A stretch of DNA of 13,363 nt. Source: an uncultured Lachnospiraceae bacterium. GTDB lineage: Bacteria; Bacillota; Clostridia; Lachnospirales; Lachnospiraceae. A program made the translations under genes and the position numbers. Below, in pieces: positions 1 to 7,794 of the stretch (its first letter is position 1; each line of letters opens with the position of its first letter). The notes beneath the pieces are model-generated. The model did not search any database. It worked only from the letters and a program-made list of their open reading frames with translations, and had not been told where the DNA came from. Where the stretch lies: the NCBI GenBank assembly GCA_910577655.1, contig CAJTOW010000106.1, positions 1-13,363 of the forward strand, given 5' to 3'.

Positions 1-392
1 TGAAGCTCCCCGCCGGAGAGCTCCCCGGGAAACCGCCCAAGCCACGCCCTCTGGATACCAAAGGCTTCCAGCATATCCTCCTGGAGCATACCGCTCTCTT
101 CCAGTACACGCTTTAACCGCCAGCGGGGATTGACAGCCTTCTCAGGGTGCTGGCAGACCAGCTGGACAGGACAGATTCCCTTTGACGGCAGGGGCCTGTC
201 ATTCAGCAGAATTTCCCCTCTTGCCGGTCTCAGATAGCCTGCCAGAAGCATGGCAAGAGTCGTCTTCCCATAGCCGCTTGGGGCAAATACAGACAGACAT
301 TCCCCTCTGTCAACCCTCAGGGTGCAATCCTCCAGGATCCATGGCTGCTTCGGATCATACCGGAAATATATCTTTCTGGCCTCAAGCGCCAT
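1..392 (-). CDS. ABC transporter ATP-binding protein, Nik/Dpp class (second ATPase), partial
   Basis: The first 130 residues are visible; the 3' part lies beyond the left edge. It is a nucleotide-binding subunit that powers the importer encoded upstream. Visible motifs: Walker A APSGYGKTT (residues 37-45), a Q-loop region near CQHPEKAVNP (80-89), and the ABC signature LSGGEL (125-130) running into the edge. The first Walker A glycine is alanine, an unusual but tolerated change. The ATG at 390-392 has GAGGTG a few bases upstream and overlaps the stop of the preceding ATPase gene by 11 bp, which implies translational coupling. Having two different ATPases is the rule for DppD/DppF or NikD/NikE importers. 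Family assignment is firm. Nickel as substrate is inferred from the lar genes in the same operon. Confidence 0.88.
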   Translation of the reverse strand, partial: MALEARKIYFRYDPKQPWILEDCTLRVDRGECLSVFAPSGYGKTTLAMLLAGYLRPARGEILLNDRPLPSKGICPVQLVCQHPEKAVNPRWRLKRVLEESGMLQEDMLEAFGIQRAWLGRFPGELSGGEL

Positions 393-1317
393 AGAAACAC
401 CTCACTTCCCCGCCCCGGATCTGACGCACCGGCGGTACGGCACGGATACATTGTTCTGTTTTACGGGGACACCGGGGCGAAAACAGGCAGCCCTCCGGCA
501 GATCACCGGCGTAAGGCTGAAATCCTTCAACAGGCTCAAATCCATTTTGCGGCAGCGCTCTCCACAACGCCTGGGAATAGGGATGCCTCAGCCTGCCAGG
601 CCCCTGCTTAAAATCCCATGCCGGCGCTGTCTCCACGGTAGTTCCTGCATAAAAGACGGCAACCCTGTCCGCGAACTCAAAAGCCAGATCAATATCATGG
701 GTGATCAGGATGACCGCCTTTTTCTGGTCTGCCATCTCCCTGAACATCCGCAGCGCTTCCAGCGCCTGTTCCAGGCTCATGCCTGGCGTCGGCTCGTCGG
801 CGATCACAAGCCCTGCACCTGTAAGCAGGGCCGTTGACACCAGGACACGTCTTGCCATACCGCCGGAAAGCTGGAATGGATAAAGCTGTTCTGTCTGATC
901 CGGAAGCCCCAGACGCTTAAAAAACCCCTTCCGTCTTGCTGTGGGCAGGGGCCTTCGGTGTCCGTCGGCCTGGGCGCCCACCTTCATCAGGGGATCCAGA
1001 TATGTGACGGACTGGGGTACCAGCGCGATCTGGGTTCCCCTAAGCTGCTTCTGCCTTCCGGGTGTCAGCTCCTGCCCCCTGTAGTAAAGATGCCCGCATA
1101 CGGTAGCATTGTCCGGCAAAAGCCCTAAGACAGCCGAGGCCAGCAGACTCTTTCCCGAACCGGAGGAACCGGCCACGGCAACGATCTCACCAGGATATAC
1201 GGTAAGATACAGATCTGAAATGACCTGGAGATCTGTCTGCTCCAGACCATGGTCATACATACGGAAGGAAACCGACAGACCATGTATTTCCAATAAAGTT
1301 TCCCTTTTTTGTTCCAT
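382..1317 (-). CDS. ABC transporter ATP-binding protein, NikD/DppD class
   Basis: A 311-residue nucleotide-binding subunit of a nickel/oligopeptide importer. Motifs seen: Walker A GSSGSGKS (50-57), Q-loop PQSVTYLDPL (Q102), signature LSGGMARR (150-157), Walker B LVIADEP (170-176) and H-loop ITHD (H207). The D-loop reads PGMS where many relatives have GLD. The C-terminus is the oligopeptide-type extension: HPY at 245-247 and four cysteines (C277, C283, C290, C307) spaced as in DppD-type ATPases, where this region can bind an Fe-S cluster (known for the family, not shown here). The segment between Q-loop and signature (about 115-145) is fairly short. The ATG has AAGGAG 5 nt upstream. It is separated from the upstream permease by 75 bp, the widest gap in the operon, in which no promoter or terminator was recognised. 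Confidence 0.93.
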   Translation of the reverse strand: MEQKRETLLEIHGLSVSFRMYDHGLEQTDLQVISDLYLTVYPGEIVAVAGSSGSGKSLLASAVLGLLPDNATVCGHLYYRGQELTPGRQKQLRGTQIALVPQSVTYLDPLMKVGAQADGHRRPLPTARRKGFFKRLGLPDQTEQLYPFQLSGGMARRVLVSTALLTGAGLVIADEPTPGMSLEQALEALRMFREMADQKKAVILITHDIDLAFEFADRVAVFYAGTTVETAPAWDFKQGPGRLRHPYSQALWRALPQNGFEPVEGFQPYAGDLPEGCLFSPRCPRKTEQCIRAVPPVRQIRGGEVRCFYGA

Positions 1318-1392
1318 AAAAGCTCCTTATACGTAACAGATATTCCCCTGAGCGGTTACCCTTATACACCATTCACGCCCTGATACATCCTT

Positions 1393-2217
1393 TCATTCCT
1401 GAGCACTCCACGGATCCAGGATCATCCTGAGATTCTCCCCCAGCCGGTCCACCAAAAGGACCACCAGCACCAGGGTAAGCCCGGGCAGCACCGCTGGCCA
1501 CCACATCCCGGTCGAGATATAGCCCATGCTTTCGGCCAGGATGATGCCGATGGCAGGCTGTTCCGGCGGCAGTCCGAAGCCCAGGAATGAAACCGATGCT
1601 TCATGGAGAATCGCGTGAGGAAACAGAAGAACCAGTCCTACCACAAACTGGGGAACCAGATGGGGCAGCAGGTGATGTACCAGGATCCAGCCGCCGGATT
1701 TCCCCAGCTTGCGGGATACGGCTATATACTGCCGGGAACGAAGCTGCAGAACCTCACCCCGGATCAGACGTGCAAGGCTGCACCAGTGTGTAGCCGCAAT
1801 CCCGGCCAGCAGCCCCTTTAGCCCCCGGCCCATGACAAAGGAGATCAGGATCACAAGCACCGTATGGGGAACGCTCATGACCAGGTCAATGACCCAGTTG
1901 ATCAGGGCATCTGCCTGCTTAGAACCGGTAGCTGCGGCTATACCCACCAGAACCGCGGCCACACCGCTGATGCCGGAAGCAGCCGTTCCCACGGTCATGC
2001 TGACCGTCATCCCTTTCAGGGTACGCAAAAATAAATCGCGCCCCAGGGCATCGGTTCCAAAGGGATGAGCCAGGGATGGGGGCTGCTTCGCATTGAGGAA
2101 GCTTCCGGTCACCGCTTCATCCGGGATCAGCATTCCCAGAATACAGAAAACCGCCAGAACGACTGCCAGAAATATGGTCAGTATCACAACCCTGGTACGG
2201 CGGTTTAATTTTCTCAT
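1393..2217 (-). CDS. ABC transporter permease, NikC/DppC class
   Basis: A 274-residue inner-membrane permease. An N-terminal membrane segment (about 9-31) is followed by the DppC/NikC hallmark FGTDALGRDLF (53-63), further hydrophobic segments near 72-96, 104-129, 187-204 and 240-257, and an EAA-type cytoplasmic loop (about 155-187, RSRQYIAVSRKLGKSGG) that docks on the ATPase. Length fits the family (about 270-300). The ATG at 2215-2217 follows GAGGAGGTGG, an excellent ribosome binding site, and lies 12 nt after the stop of the NikB-class permease. It should pair with that permease to form the channel. Only substrate identity is uncertain: sequence cannot separate Ni from short peptides in this family, but operon context with larEBC favours nickel. 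Confidence 0.93.
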   Translation of the reverse strand: MRKLNRRTRVVILTIFLAVVLAVFCILGMLIPDEAVTGSFLNAKQPPSLAHPFGTDALGRDLFLRTLKGMTVSMTVGTAASGISGVAAVLVGIAAATGSKQADALINWVIDLVMSVPHTVLVILISFVMGRGLKGLLAGIAATHWCSLARLIRGEVLQLRSRQYIAVSRKLGKSGGWILVHHLLPHLVPQFVVGLVLLFPHAILHEASVSFLGFGLPPEQPAIGIILAESMGYISTGMWWPAVLPGLTLVLVVLLVDRLGENLRMILDPWSAQE

Positions 2218-2229
2218 TTTTCCACCTCC

Positions 2230-3216
2230 TCATATCTGTGGATCCACAATCCCGTAAAGCAGATTTGCCAGCATGTTGCCCACAGCCACAAATAACGCGG
2301 AAAACAGTGTCACCCCCAGCAGCAGAGGTACATCCGAATTGAGACCTGCGGCAGCGGCAGCACTTCCCAGACCAGGATAGCTGAACACATTCTCTGCCAT
2401 GACCGAACCGCCGAAAAGCTCCGCAAAAGAGGAAAACTGCAGTGTCAGTGCAGGAAAAAGTATATTCCTCAGCCCATGGCGCCAAAGGATCGTCCATTTC
2501 CCCTCCCCTCTGGCCCGGGCAAACAGGACATAGTCGCTGTTCAGAACATCCACCAGCTTCTGACGGGTATGGAGGGCGATATTGGCAAAGGACATAAAGC
2601 TCAGGGTAAAGGCCGGAAGTACCAGATGATGAAGCCTTTCCCAGATGGTCACATTATCCTTAAGCACTCCAATAGGACTGGAAAAGCCAACAGGAAACCA
2701 TTTCAGCCATACAGAAAACACCAGAAGGAACACCAGCCCCAGCCAGAATGTGGGAACGGAGCTAAGCAGATAGCACAGCTTTTTCAAAAACCGGTCCGGC
2801 AGCTGCTCCCGGTACATCCCCATGATGCAGCCGAAGAAAAAACCGGCCCCGCCAGACAGTATCCATGCACAAATCATCAGTGCCAGGGAATTGAAAAACC
2901 GTTCCCGGATAATGGCGGCAACCGGCCTGCGGTACAAGACGGATTCCCCCAGATTTCCCCTGGAAAGCTCCGTCATCCAGTGAATGTAGCGTTCCACTGG
3001 CGGCTCGTTGACTCCCCAGTACTCCTCTATCTCTATCCGCTGTTCCGGGGACACGGCAGTTCCCAGACCCAGGATATACTGCCCTACCGGATCCACCGGC
3101 GATGCCATAACCAGCACAAAGGTCAGGATGCTTATGGCCAGCAATAAGGTCAGGTTCCTGAAACCATATGTAACAAGGATGCGGGGCAGCCGTATGATCA
3201 CTTCTTTCCTGTCCAT
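2230..3216 (-). CDS. ABC transporter permease, NikB/DppB class
   Basis: A 328-residue integral membrane subunit. Hydrophobic segments lie near 20-38, 107-134, 147-170, 196-215 and 295-322, and the EAA loop is at about 225-256 (LNSDYVLFARARGEGKWTIL). The periplasmic-facing segment between the first and second helices contains RGNLGESVLYRRPV, typical of the DppB/NikB family. The reading frame stays open to an ATG at 3243, but that start has no ribosome binding site and would overlap the binding-protein gene by 23 bp. The ATG at 3216 follows GGTGGA with 8-nt spacing and starts 4 nt after the previous stop, so I chose it. It forms a heterodimeric channel with the NikC-class permease just downstream. 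Confidence 0.92.
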   Translation of the reverse strand: MDRKEVIIRLPRILVTYGFRNLTLLLAISILTFVLVMASPVDPVGQYILGLGTAVSPEQRIEIEEYWGVNEPPVERYIHWMTELSRGNLGESVLYRRPVAAIIRERFFNSLALMICAWILSGGAGFFFGCIMGMYREQLPDRFLKKLCYLLSSVPTFWLGLVFLLVFSVWLKWFPVGFSSPIGVLKDNVTIWERLHHLVLPAFTLSFMSFANIALHTRQKLVDVLNSDYVLFARARGEGKWTILWRHGLRNILFPALTLQFSSFAELFGGSVMAENVFSYPGLGSAAAAAGLNSDVPLLLGVTLFSALFVAVGNMLANLLYGIVDPQI

Positions 3217-3220
3217 ATGC

Positions 3221-4807
3221 TTATTCCACCCAGACCCACTCATGCAGGTTCTGGATCAGCGGAAGGCCATGTCCATGGCCATGAACCGGCTGCTCCCCGA
3301 TGGAGAGACCGTCACGGACATAGGTGACATGATCCAGATTCACGATCCATACCCATGGGCATTCCCCCCGCATTGAGGTGCCTGTGGTGCCGTCCCACTG
3401 CACCTTCCGCCAGTTTTCGTTGGCCTCCTCAACCGTCAGGGCTTCCATGGCTGCCGTAAGATAACCGTCCGTCCTGTCACTCTGGTAACCCTCCGGATTG
3501 TAGAAATCATCCAGAAGAGCTCCTCCGGAACGGTACAAATAGTAGGTTTCATTGGGAATCGCCGACCCCCAGCCCATCATGACCGCTTCGGAGAACATAC
3601 GCCGGGTGATCTCATCCCAGCTGGTGCCCTCTACATGAATCTGGATACCGATTTTCTTCACCTGCTCTGCCGCTGCCATAGCAACCGCCTGACGTACCGA
3701 ATCGCCAGAAGGATACACGCAGGAAAACTCCGCCTTCAGACCATTCTTTTCCACGGTACCGTCCCCGTCTCCATCTGCCCAGCCTGCATCTGCCAGCAGC
3801 TTTTTCGCATATTCCACATCTGTCTCAATCACAGCATCAGGATTGTTCCAGGGCATACCATCATTTTCCGAGTAGGCAGGCCTGCCGAAACCATTGAGCA
3901 CCACATCGGCAATCTGCTGACGGTCAATGACATAGGCAATGGCCTGACGGATCTCCCTGTTGCAGGTTACATTATTTCCTACAGGCGCCCCGGTTTCTGT
4001 CGTTCTCCCTTCATCCGGCAGAACAGGCAGGGTAAAGCCCCGGTTGTCAGCGGACACAAATGCTTCCACATGATACCCATCCACCTCTGTCCTGCCCAGG
4101 GTGGCTGAGGAATATGCCACATCTACCTCTCCTGCCTGGACAGCAGCCAGGGCAGCATCCTCGGACATGAAGACAACCGTTACATGGCTGATGGCAGGAA
4201 CACCGCCATAGTAATCCTCATTGGCGGTAAAGACAATCTGTTCCTGGGCCTTCCATTCCACAAGCTTATAAGGCCCCGACCCTATAGGATTTGTACCATA
4301 ATCCTTACCATAGGCGTGTTCAGGTACAATGCCGACGGATGCAAGGGTATTAAGGAAAATGGAGGCAGGCCTGGACAAGGTGATCACAACCGTCGTATCA
4401 TCCCGGGCAACCGCATGTTCCATATAAGTCAGATCCACCGATCCCATGGCATCCCTGGCCGTTTCCAGGGTAAATGCCACATCAGCGGCAGTCACCTTCT
4501 CCCCGTCGGTGAACCTGGCATCATCACGGATGGTAAATGTCCAGGTAAGGCCATCCTCAGACAGCTCATATCCTGTGGCCAGATCATTCTCAAAAGTCAG
4601 ATCTGCGGTATATTTTACCAGGGTGCTCTGGACAATAGGGGAATTGCCATGTCCCCACCCCTTAGTCGGATCCAGCGTCTCAGGCTCGGAGCCGATGGCG
4701 ATGACCACGCTGTCCTTAGAACCCTCCGGCCCACGGCTGCCGCAGGCCGTCATGACAGACACAACAGCTGCCGCCAGAAGCACTAGCCGTATTCTTCTAA
4801 TATTCAT
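3221..4807 (-). CDS. Family-5 extracellular solute-binding lipoprotein, probable nickel-binding component
   Basis: A 528-residue binding protein (SBP_bac_5; NikA/DppA/OppA family). The N-terminus MNIRRIRLVLLAAAVVSVM is a short basic-hydrophobic signal followed by T-A-C22, a workable lipobox, so it should be a membrane-anchored lipoprotein. The region GYELSEDGLTWTFTIRDDAR and the following DGEKVTAADVAFTLE are classic for the family. Near the C-terminus is HGHGHG (509-514), unusual and suggestive of metal handling. The frame opens at an ATG at 4831, which overlaps the larC stop (TAATG), but the ATG at 4807 has AAAGGG about 9 nt upstream and gives the clean signal peptide. It delivers substrate to the two permeases encoded next. 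Nickel (perhaps chelated) is inferred from position directly after larC; a peptide substrate cannot be excluded. Confidence 0.9.
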   Translation of the reverse strand: MNIRRIRLVLLAAAVVSVMTACGSRGPEGSKDSVVIAIGSEPETLDPTKGWGHGNSPIVQSTLVKYTADLTFENDLATGYELSEDGLTWTFTIRDDARFTDGEKVTAADVAFTLETARDAMGSVDLTYMEHAVARDDTTVVITLSRPASIFLNTLASVGIVPEHAYGKDYGTNPIGSGPYKLVEWKAQEQIVFTANEDYYGGVPAISHVTVVFMSEDAALAAVQAGEVDVAYSSATLGRTEVDGYHVEAFVSADNRGFTLPVLPDEGRTTETGAPVGNNVTCNREIRQAIAYVIDRQQIADVVLNGFGRPAYSENDGMPWNNPDAVIETDVEYAKKLLADAGWADGDGDGTVEKNGLKAEFSCVYPSGDSVRQAVAMAAAEQVKKIGIQIHVEGTSWDEITRRMFSEAVMMGWGSAIPNETYYLYRSGGALLDDFYNPEGYQSDRTDGYLTAAMEALTVEEANENWRKVQWDGTTGTSMRGECPWVWIVNLDHVTYVRDGLSIGEQPVHGHGHGLPLIQNLHEWVWVE

Positions 4808-4830
4808 GTATTTCAACCCTTTCAATGCCA

Positions 4831-6141
4831 TTACAGTCTCTGTCCGGTCACCAGCAGCGCTGCTTCGGAAATGCTTATGCCCCTCTCTTTTGCAATGCGT
4901 GCCAGATCCTCATGCTCATATTTTCTGCGTTCCGCGCCGTATCCGGAGGAAATCTTGCAGCGTACTGCACCATAAGGCGTCTCCAGAGTCTCAATCCGGC
5001 GGTCCAGCACATAGCGGCGAAGCCTGTTTTCCCGTATACCAATGGTAGTGGTATACTTGAACATGTTCTCAATCATAGTCTCCTTATCTGCCTCATGGCA
5101 CATGACATGGATGAGAACACCGGGACGGGACTTTTTCATGCCGATAGGCACCGTATACACATCCAGGGCGCCGGCAGCGAACAGCCGGTCCATGGCAAAG
5201 CCTATGGCTTCCCCTGTCATGTCGTCCACATTGCAGCCCAGCTCACAGATCTCATCCTCTGCCTGACCGGATTCTCCAAGCATCGCCCGGATACAGTTTG
5301 CCGCCTCAAAATCCTTTTTGCCCATGCCGTATCCCACAGCCCTGGTTCTCATGACCGGCATACTGCCGAATCCGGTTGCAAAATACTTCAGCAGCGCAGC
5401 GCCCGTAGGGGTGCACAATTCCCCCCTCACCGAGCCTCCGTAGACGGGAACGCCCTGGAGAATAAACGCCGTGGCCGGCGCCGGAACCGGAAGAATGCCG
5501 TGGGCACACCGGACCTGACCGCTGCCCACATGAACCGGAGACACAACTACCTCATCCGGAGCCAGACGGTCCATCAGCAGACACACAGCTGCAATATCAG
5601 CAACCGCATCCATGGTCCCCACCTCATGGAAGTGAATCTCTGTCACCGGGACACCATGGGCATGGCTCTCCGCTTCCGCAATCAGACTGTATACTGCCAT
5701 GACATCCTCCTGTACCTTTGCCGGCAGAGAAAGGTGTCCGCGTACGATATGTTCAATATCATGAAGGCTGCTGTGGTGATGGCTTCCGGCATGGCCGTGA
5801 CTGTGGCTATGGTCATCGGCATATTCATGGCTGCAGACATGGCCATGATCATGGCCGTGGGCATACTCGTGGCTGTGACCATGGCCGTCGGCATGTTCAT
5901 GACTATGGCTGTGGCCATGGTGATCACAGCTTTCTTCCTCCTCACCATTTATAGTAACCGCCATATGGGTTCCGGTAATGCCGCATTTCACAGACGCCTC
6001 CCTCTCAAACCGTACACCGGGAATCCCAAGTGCATTAAGCTCCTCCACAAATCCATCAGGATCCGGCAGCAGCTCCAGCAAAGCCGCCGCCAACATATCG
6101 CCGGCCGCTCCCATTCCACATTCCAAATACAATGTCTTCAA
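4831..6141 (-). CDS. larC: LarC, nickel-pincer cofactor nickel insertase (cyclometallase)
   Basis: A 436-residue LarC. LarC inserts nickel into pyridinium-3,5-bisthiocarboxylic acid mononucleotide to give the NPN cofactor, consuming CTP (known for Lactiplantibacillus plantarum). Recognised by the N-terminal YLECGMGAAGDM (5-16), the block EIHFHEVGTMDAVADI (168-183), CTPTGAALL (243-251) and the C-terminal LGCNVDDMTGE (301-311). A His-rich loop (74-127, 22 His) follows the N-terminal domain and probably binds nickel. L. plantarum needs a programmed frameshift to join LarC1 and LarC2; here the two halves are one continuous frame. The start is TTG at 6139-6141, preceded by AAGGAGG with 7-nt spacing, and the N-terminus aligns with the family. 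It lies 38 nt after larB and touches the transporter genes. Confidence 0.96.
   Translation of the reverse strand: MKTLYLECGMGAAGDMLAAALLELLPDPDGFVEELNALGIPGVRFEREASVKCGITGTHMAVTINGEEEESCDHHGHSHSHEHADGHGHSHEYAHGHDHGHVCSHEYADDHSHSHGHAGSHHHSSLHDIEHIVRGHLSLPAKVQEDVMAVYSLIAEAESHAHGVPVTEIHFHEVGTMDAVADIAAVCLLMDRLAPDEVVVSPVHVGSGQVRCAHGILPVPAPATAFILQGVPVYGGSVRGELCTPTGAALLKYFATGFGSMPVMRTRAVGYGMGKKDFEAANCIRAMLGESGQAEDEICELGCNVDDMTGEAIGFAMDRLFAAGALDVYTVPIGMKKSRPGVLIHVMCHEADKETMIENMFKYTTTIGIRENRLRRYVLDRRIETLETPYGAVRCKISSGYGAERRKYEHEDLARIAKERGISISEAALLVTGQRL
5761..5922 (-). repeat. Degenerate GGC-CAT type repeat encoding the LarC histidine-rich loop
   Basis: An imperfect, low-complexity tract inside larC made of alternating CAT/CAC (His) codons with Gly, Ser, Asp and Ala codons. 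It encodes residues 74-127 with 22 histidines in 54 positions. On the opposite strand it reads as many GCCATGG-like units, which explains the long spurious antisense reading frames here. Such tracts change length easily by replication slippage. The His content is compatible with nickel storage or delivery (inference). Confidence 0.85.
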
Positions 6142-6179
6142 TTTTCCACCTCCTTCACATTCACATAACTGACAGCAGT

Positions 6180-6980
6180 TCAGATACCCTGTAAGCCATC
6201 ATGGCATCTGTCTGTCGAAAACCGCCTGTCTGGCCTGCTGCCATGATTGATCATATTAGCCAGATATCCCGCACCGAAGCCGTTGTCGATATTGACAACA
6301 GACACACCGCTGGCGCAGGAATTCAGCATAGACAAAAGTGCCGAGAGACCGCCAAAGGATGCCCCATAGCCGACGCTGGTGGGGACAGCAATAACCGGGC
6401 AGTCCGCCAGTCCGCCCAGTACACTGGCAAGGGCCCCCTCCATTCCTGCGATGGCAATGATCACACTGGCACTCATAATCTCATCCAGGTGGGCCAGGGT
6501 CCGGTGAAGTCCGGCAACCCCCACATCATACAGACGTACCACCTGGTTTCCAAGAACAGCCGCCGTCACCGCGGCCTCTTCCGCCACCGGAATATCACTT
6601 GTACCTCCTGTAGCTACAAGAATCGTCCCGGCCCCGTCAGGGGCCGGCATCTCTCCGATGACTCCACAGCGGGCCTCCTTGTAATAATTCATTGGATGCT
6701 CTTTTCCCACGATCTGGGCAGCCTCCTGGGCAAGGCGGGTAATCAGAATGGATTTCTGCCCGTTTTCCAGCATCGTCCCCACGATCCCTATGATCTGTTC
6801 CGGCGTTTTGCCAGCGCCATAGATCACCTCCGCCGTTCCCTGGCGCAGCTTCCGGTGCATATCCACCTTTGCATAGCCGATATCCTCAAAAGGTTTCGTC
6901 TTCAGCTTCAGAAGCGCGTCATCAATGGAAATACTTCCGTCGCTGACCCCCTCCAGCAGCCTTCTCATATCTGTATTCAT
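6180..6980 (-). CDS. larB: LarB, nicotinic acid adenine dinucleotide carboxylase/hydrolase (NPN cofactor, first step)
   Basis: A 266-residue LarB. It carboxylates C5 of the pyridinium ring of NaAD and hydrolyses the phosphoanhydride, giving AMP and pyridinium-3,5-biscarboxylic acid mononucleotide. The C-terminal half is PurE-like: VATGGTSDIPVAEEA (122-136), AIAGMEGALASVLGGL (176-191), PTSVGYGASFGGLSALL (200-216) and NIDNGFGAGYLA (230-241). E181 and C222 fall where the L. plantarum enzyme has its catalytic Glu180 and Cys221 (from memory; offset of one). The ATG at 6978-6980 overlaps the larE stop (ATGA) and has GGAGGTGAG just upstream; the frame continues upstream only as shadow of larE. The last ~20 residues (NHGSRPDRR...) form a polar tail that I do not recognise from other LarB proteins. 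Confidence 0.96.
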   Translation of the reverse strand: MNTDMRRLLEGVSDGSISIDDALLKLKTKPFEDIGYAKVDMHRKLRQGTAEVIYGAGKTPEQIIGIVGTMLENGQKSILITRLAQEAAQIVGKEHPMNYYKEARCGVIGEMPAPDGAGTILVATGGTSDIPVAEEAAVTAAVLGNQVVRLYDVGVAGLHRTLAHLDEIMSASVIIAIAGMEGALASVLGGLADCPVIAVPTSVGYGASFGGLSALLSMLNSCASGVSVVNIDNGFGAGYLANMINHGSRPDRRFSTDRCHDGLQGI

Positions 6981-7723
6981 CCTCTCACCTCCAGATCCAG
7001 TGAAACGGTTTTGTAATGCTCCTTCAGTTTTATCAGAATATCCTGGCGATGCTCCAGCAGACGCCCCAGCTGCGCCTTGTGCAGCTGCAGGCGTGCATGT
7101 CCCTCCTGGGAACGCACACGGAAATCCGCAAAACCCAGGGAAAACAGGTAATCCTCTGCCGCTTCCGTAGCAGACAGCTTCGCGGCAGTGATCGCTTCCC
7201 CAGCCGGAATCCTGGTGGCAAGGCAGGCATACGCCGGCTTGTCCCAGGTAAACAGACCTGCCTCCCTGGAAAGCTGGCGGATCTGTGATTTTGTCAATCC
7301 CCATTCCCGCAGCGGAGACCCCACAGCCAGCTCTTCCAGAGCCCGCATCCCCGGACGGTCACCGGCATCATCGGAAGCATTGGTCCCGTCCAGAATGACT
7401 TTAAACCCATCCTCCCTGGCAGCATCCAGGATAGCACCAAAAATTGCCTTTTTACAGTAATAGCACCTGTCAGACGGATTTGCACTCACACCGGGAACGG
7501 AAAGAACATTCAGCGTAAGCACCTCCATATCCGCCCCCAGCACATCCGCCAGACGACGTGCATCCTCCAGCTCAAACTCCGGCTGGAATTCAGATTTCAC
7601 ATAGTAGGCTTTCACCCTCTCCGCGTACTTTACTGCCACATAAAGTAAATAAGCCGAATCCACCCCGCCGGAAAAGGCAATCCCCGCCTCCGGCACCTGT
7701 TTAAAATACTCCTGTATATTCAC
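6977..7723 (-). CDS. larE: LarE, ATP-dependent sulfur insertase of NPN cofactor synthesis (three-cysteine type)
   Basis: A 248-residue PP-loop enzyme that adenylates the pyridinium carboxylates and replaces oxygen by sulfur. The PP-loop SGGVDS is at 18-23, and LDGTNASDD (111-119) and PAYACLATRIP (163-173) are family signatures. Cysteines C87 and C90 (RCYYC) plus C167 form the CxxC...C set that marks LarE proteins thought to bind a [4Fe-4S] cluster; the well-studied L. plantarum LarE instead sacrifices a single cysteine. Catalytic rather than sacrificial sulfur transfer is therefore likely (inference). The start is GTG at 7721-7723 with GGAGG at 7731-7735; nearby ATGs are out of frame. It is the first gene of the operon, and its stop overlaps the larB start by four bases. 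Confidence 0.96.
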   Translation of the reverse strand: MNIQEYFKQVPEAGIAFSGGVDSAYLLYVAVKYAERVKAYYVKSEFQPEFELEDARRLADVLGADMEVLTLNVLSVPGVSANPSDRCYYCKKAIFGAILDAAREDGFKVILDGTNASDDAGDRPGMRALEELAVGSPLREWGLTKSQIRQLSREAGLFTWDKPAYACLATRIPAGEAITAAKLSATEAAEDYLFSLGFADFRVRSQEGHARLQLHKAQLGRLLEHRQDILIKLKEHYKTVSLDLEVRG

Positions 7724-7794
7724 ATCATCACCTCCATGGCAAAAAAATAAAGCCCACAGATCCCCTTCTGGAGCTTTGTGTGCTTTCCTGGCAT
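7720..7794 (-). other. Possible 24-codon leader ORF overlapping the larE start
   Basis: An ATG at 7792-7794 opens a 24-codon frame (starting MPGKHTKLQK and ending AMEVMM) that runs through the leader terminator and ends in a TGA overlapping the GTG start of larE by two bases. No Shine-Dalgarno sequence precedes it, so translation is doubtful. If translated, ribosomes would disrupt the terminator stem and couple to larE. It is listed because of its exact junction, not because I consider it a proven gene. Confidence 0.2.

Noticed and set aside
1318..1392. 75-bp gap between the NikC-class permease and the ATPase gene as an internal promoter or terminator
   Set aside because: No -35/-10 pair or stem with a U run was found; read-through from the upstream promoter is the simpler view.
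5761..5922. Repeated GCCATGG-like units resembling a CRISPR or minisatellite array
   Set aside because: There are no uniform repeats and spacers; the pattern is explained by His-rich codons of larC in frame.
4825..6168. 447-codon plus-strand frame opposite larC
   Set aside because: It lies antisense to a certain gene; its Met/Ala/Val-rich part is the complement of the His-rich repeat and shows no family features.
6981..7304. Upstream extension of the LarB frame
   Set aside because: It is an out-of-frame reading of larE; the ATG at 6980 has GGAGG and matches the LarB N-terminus.
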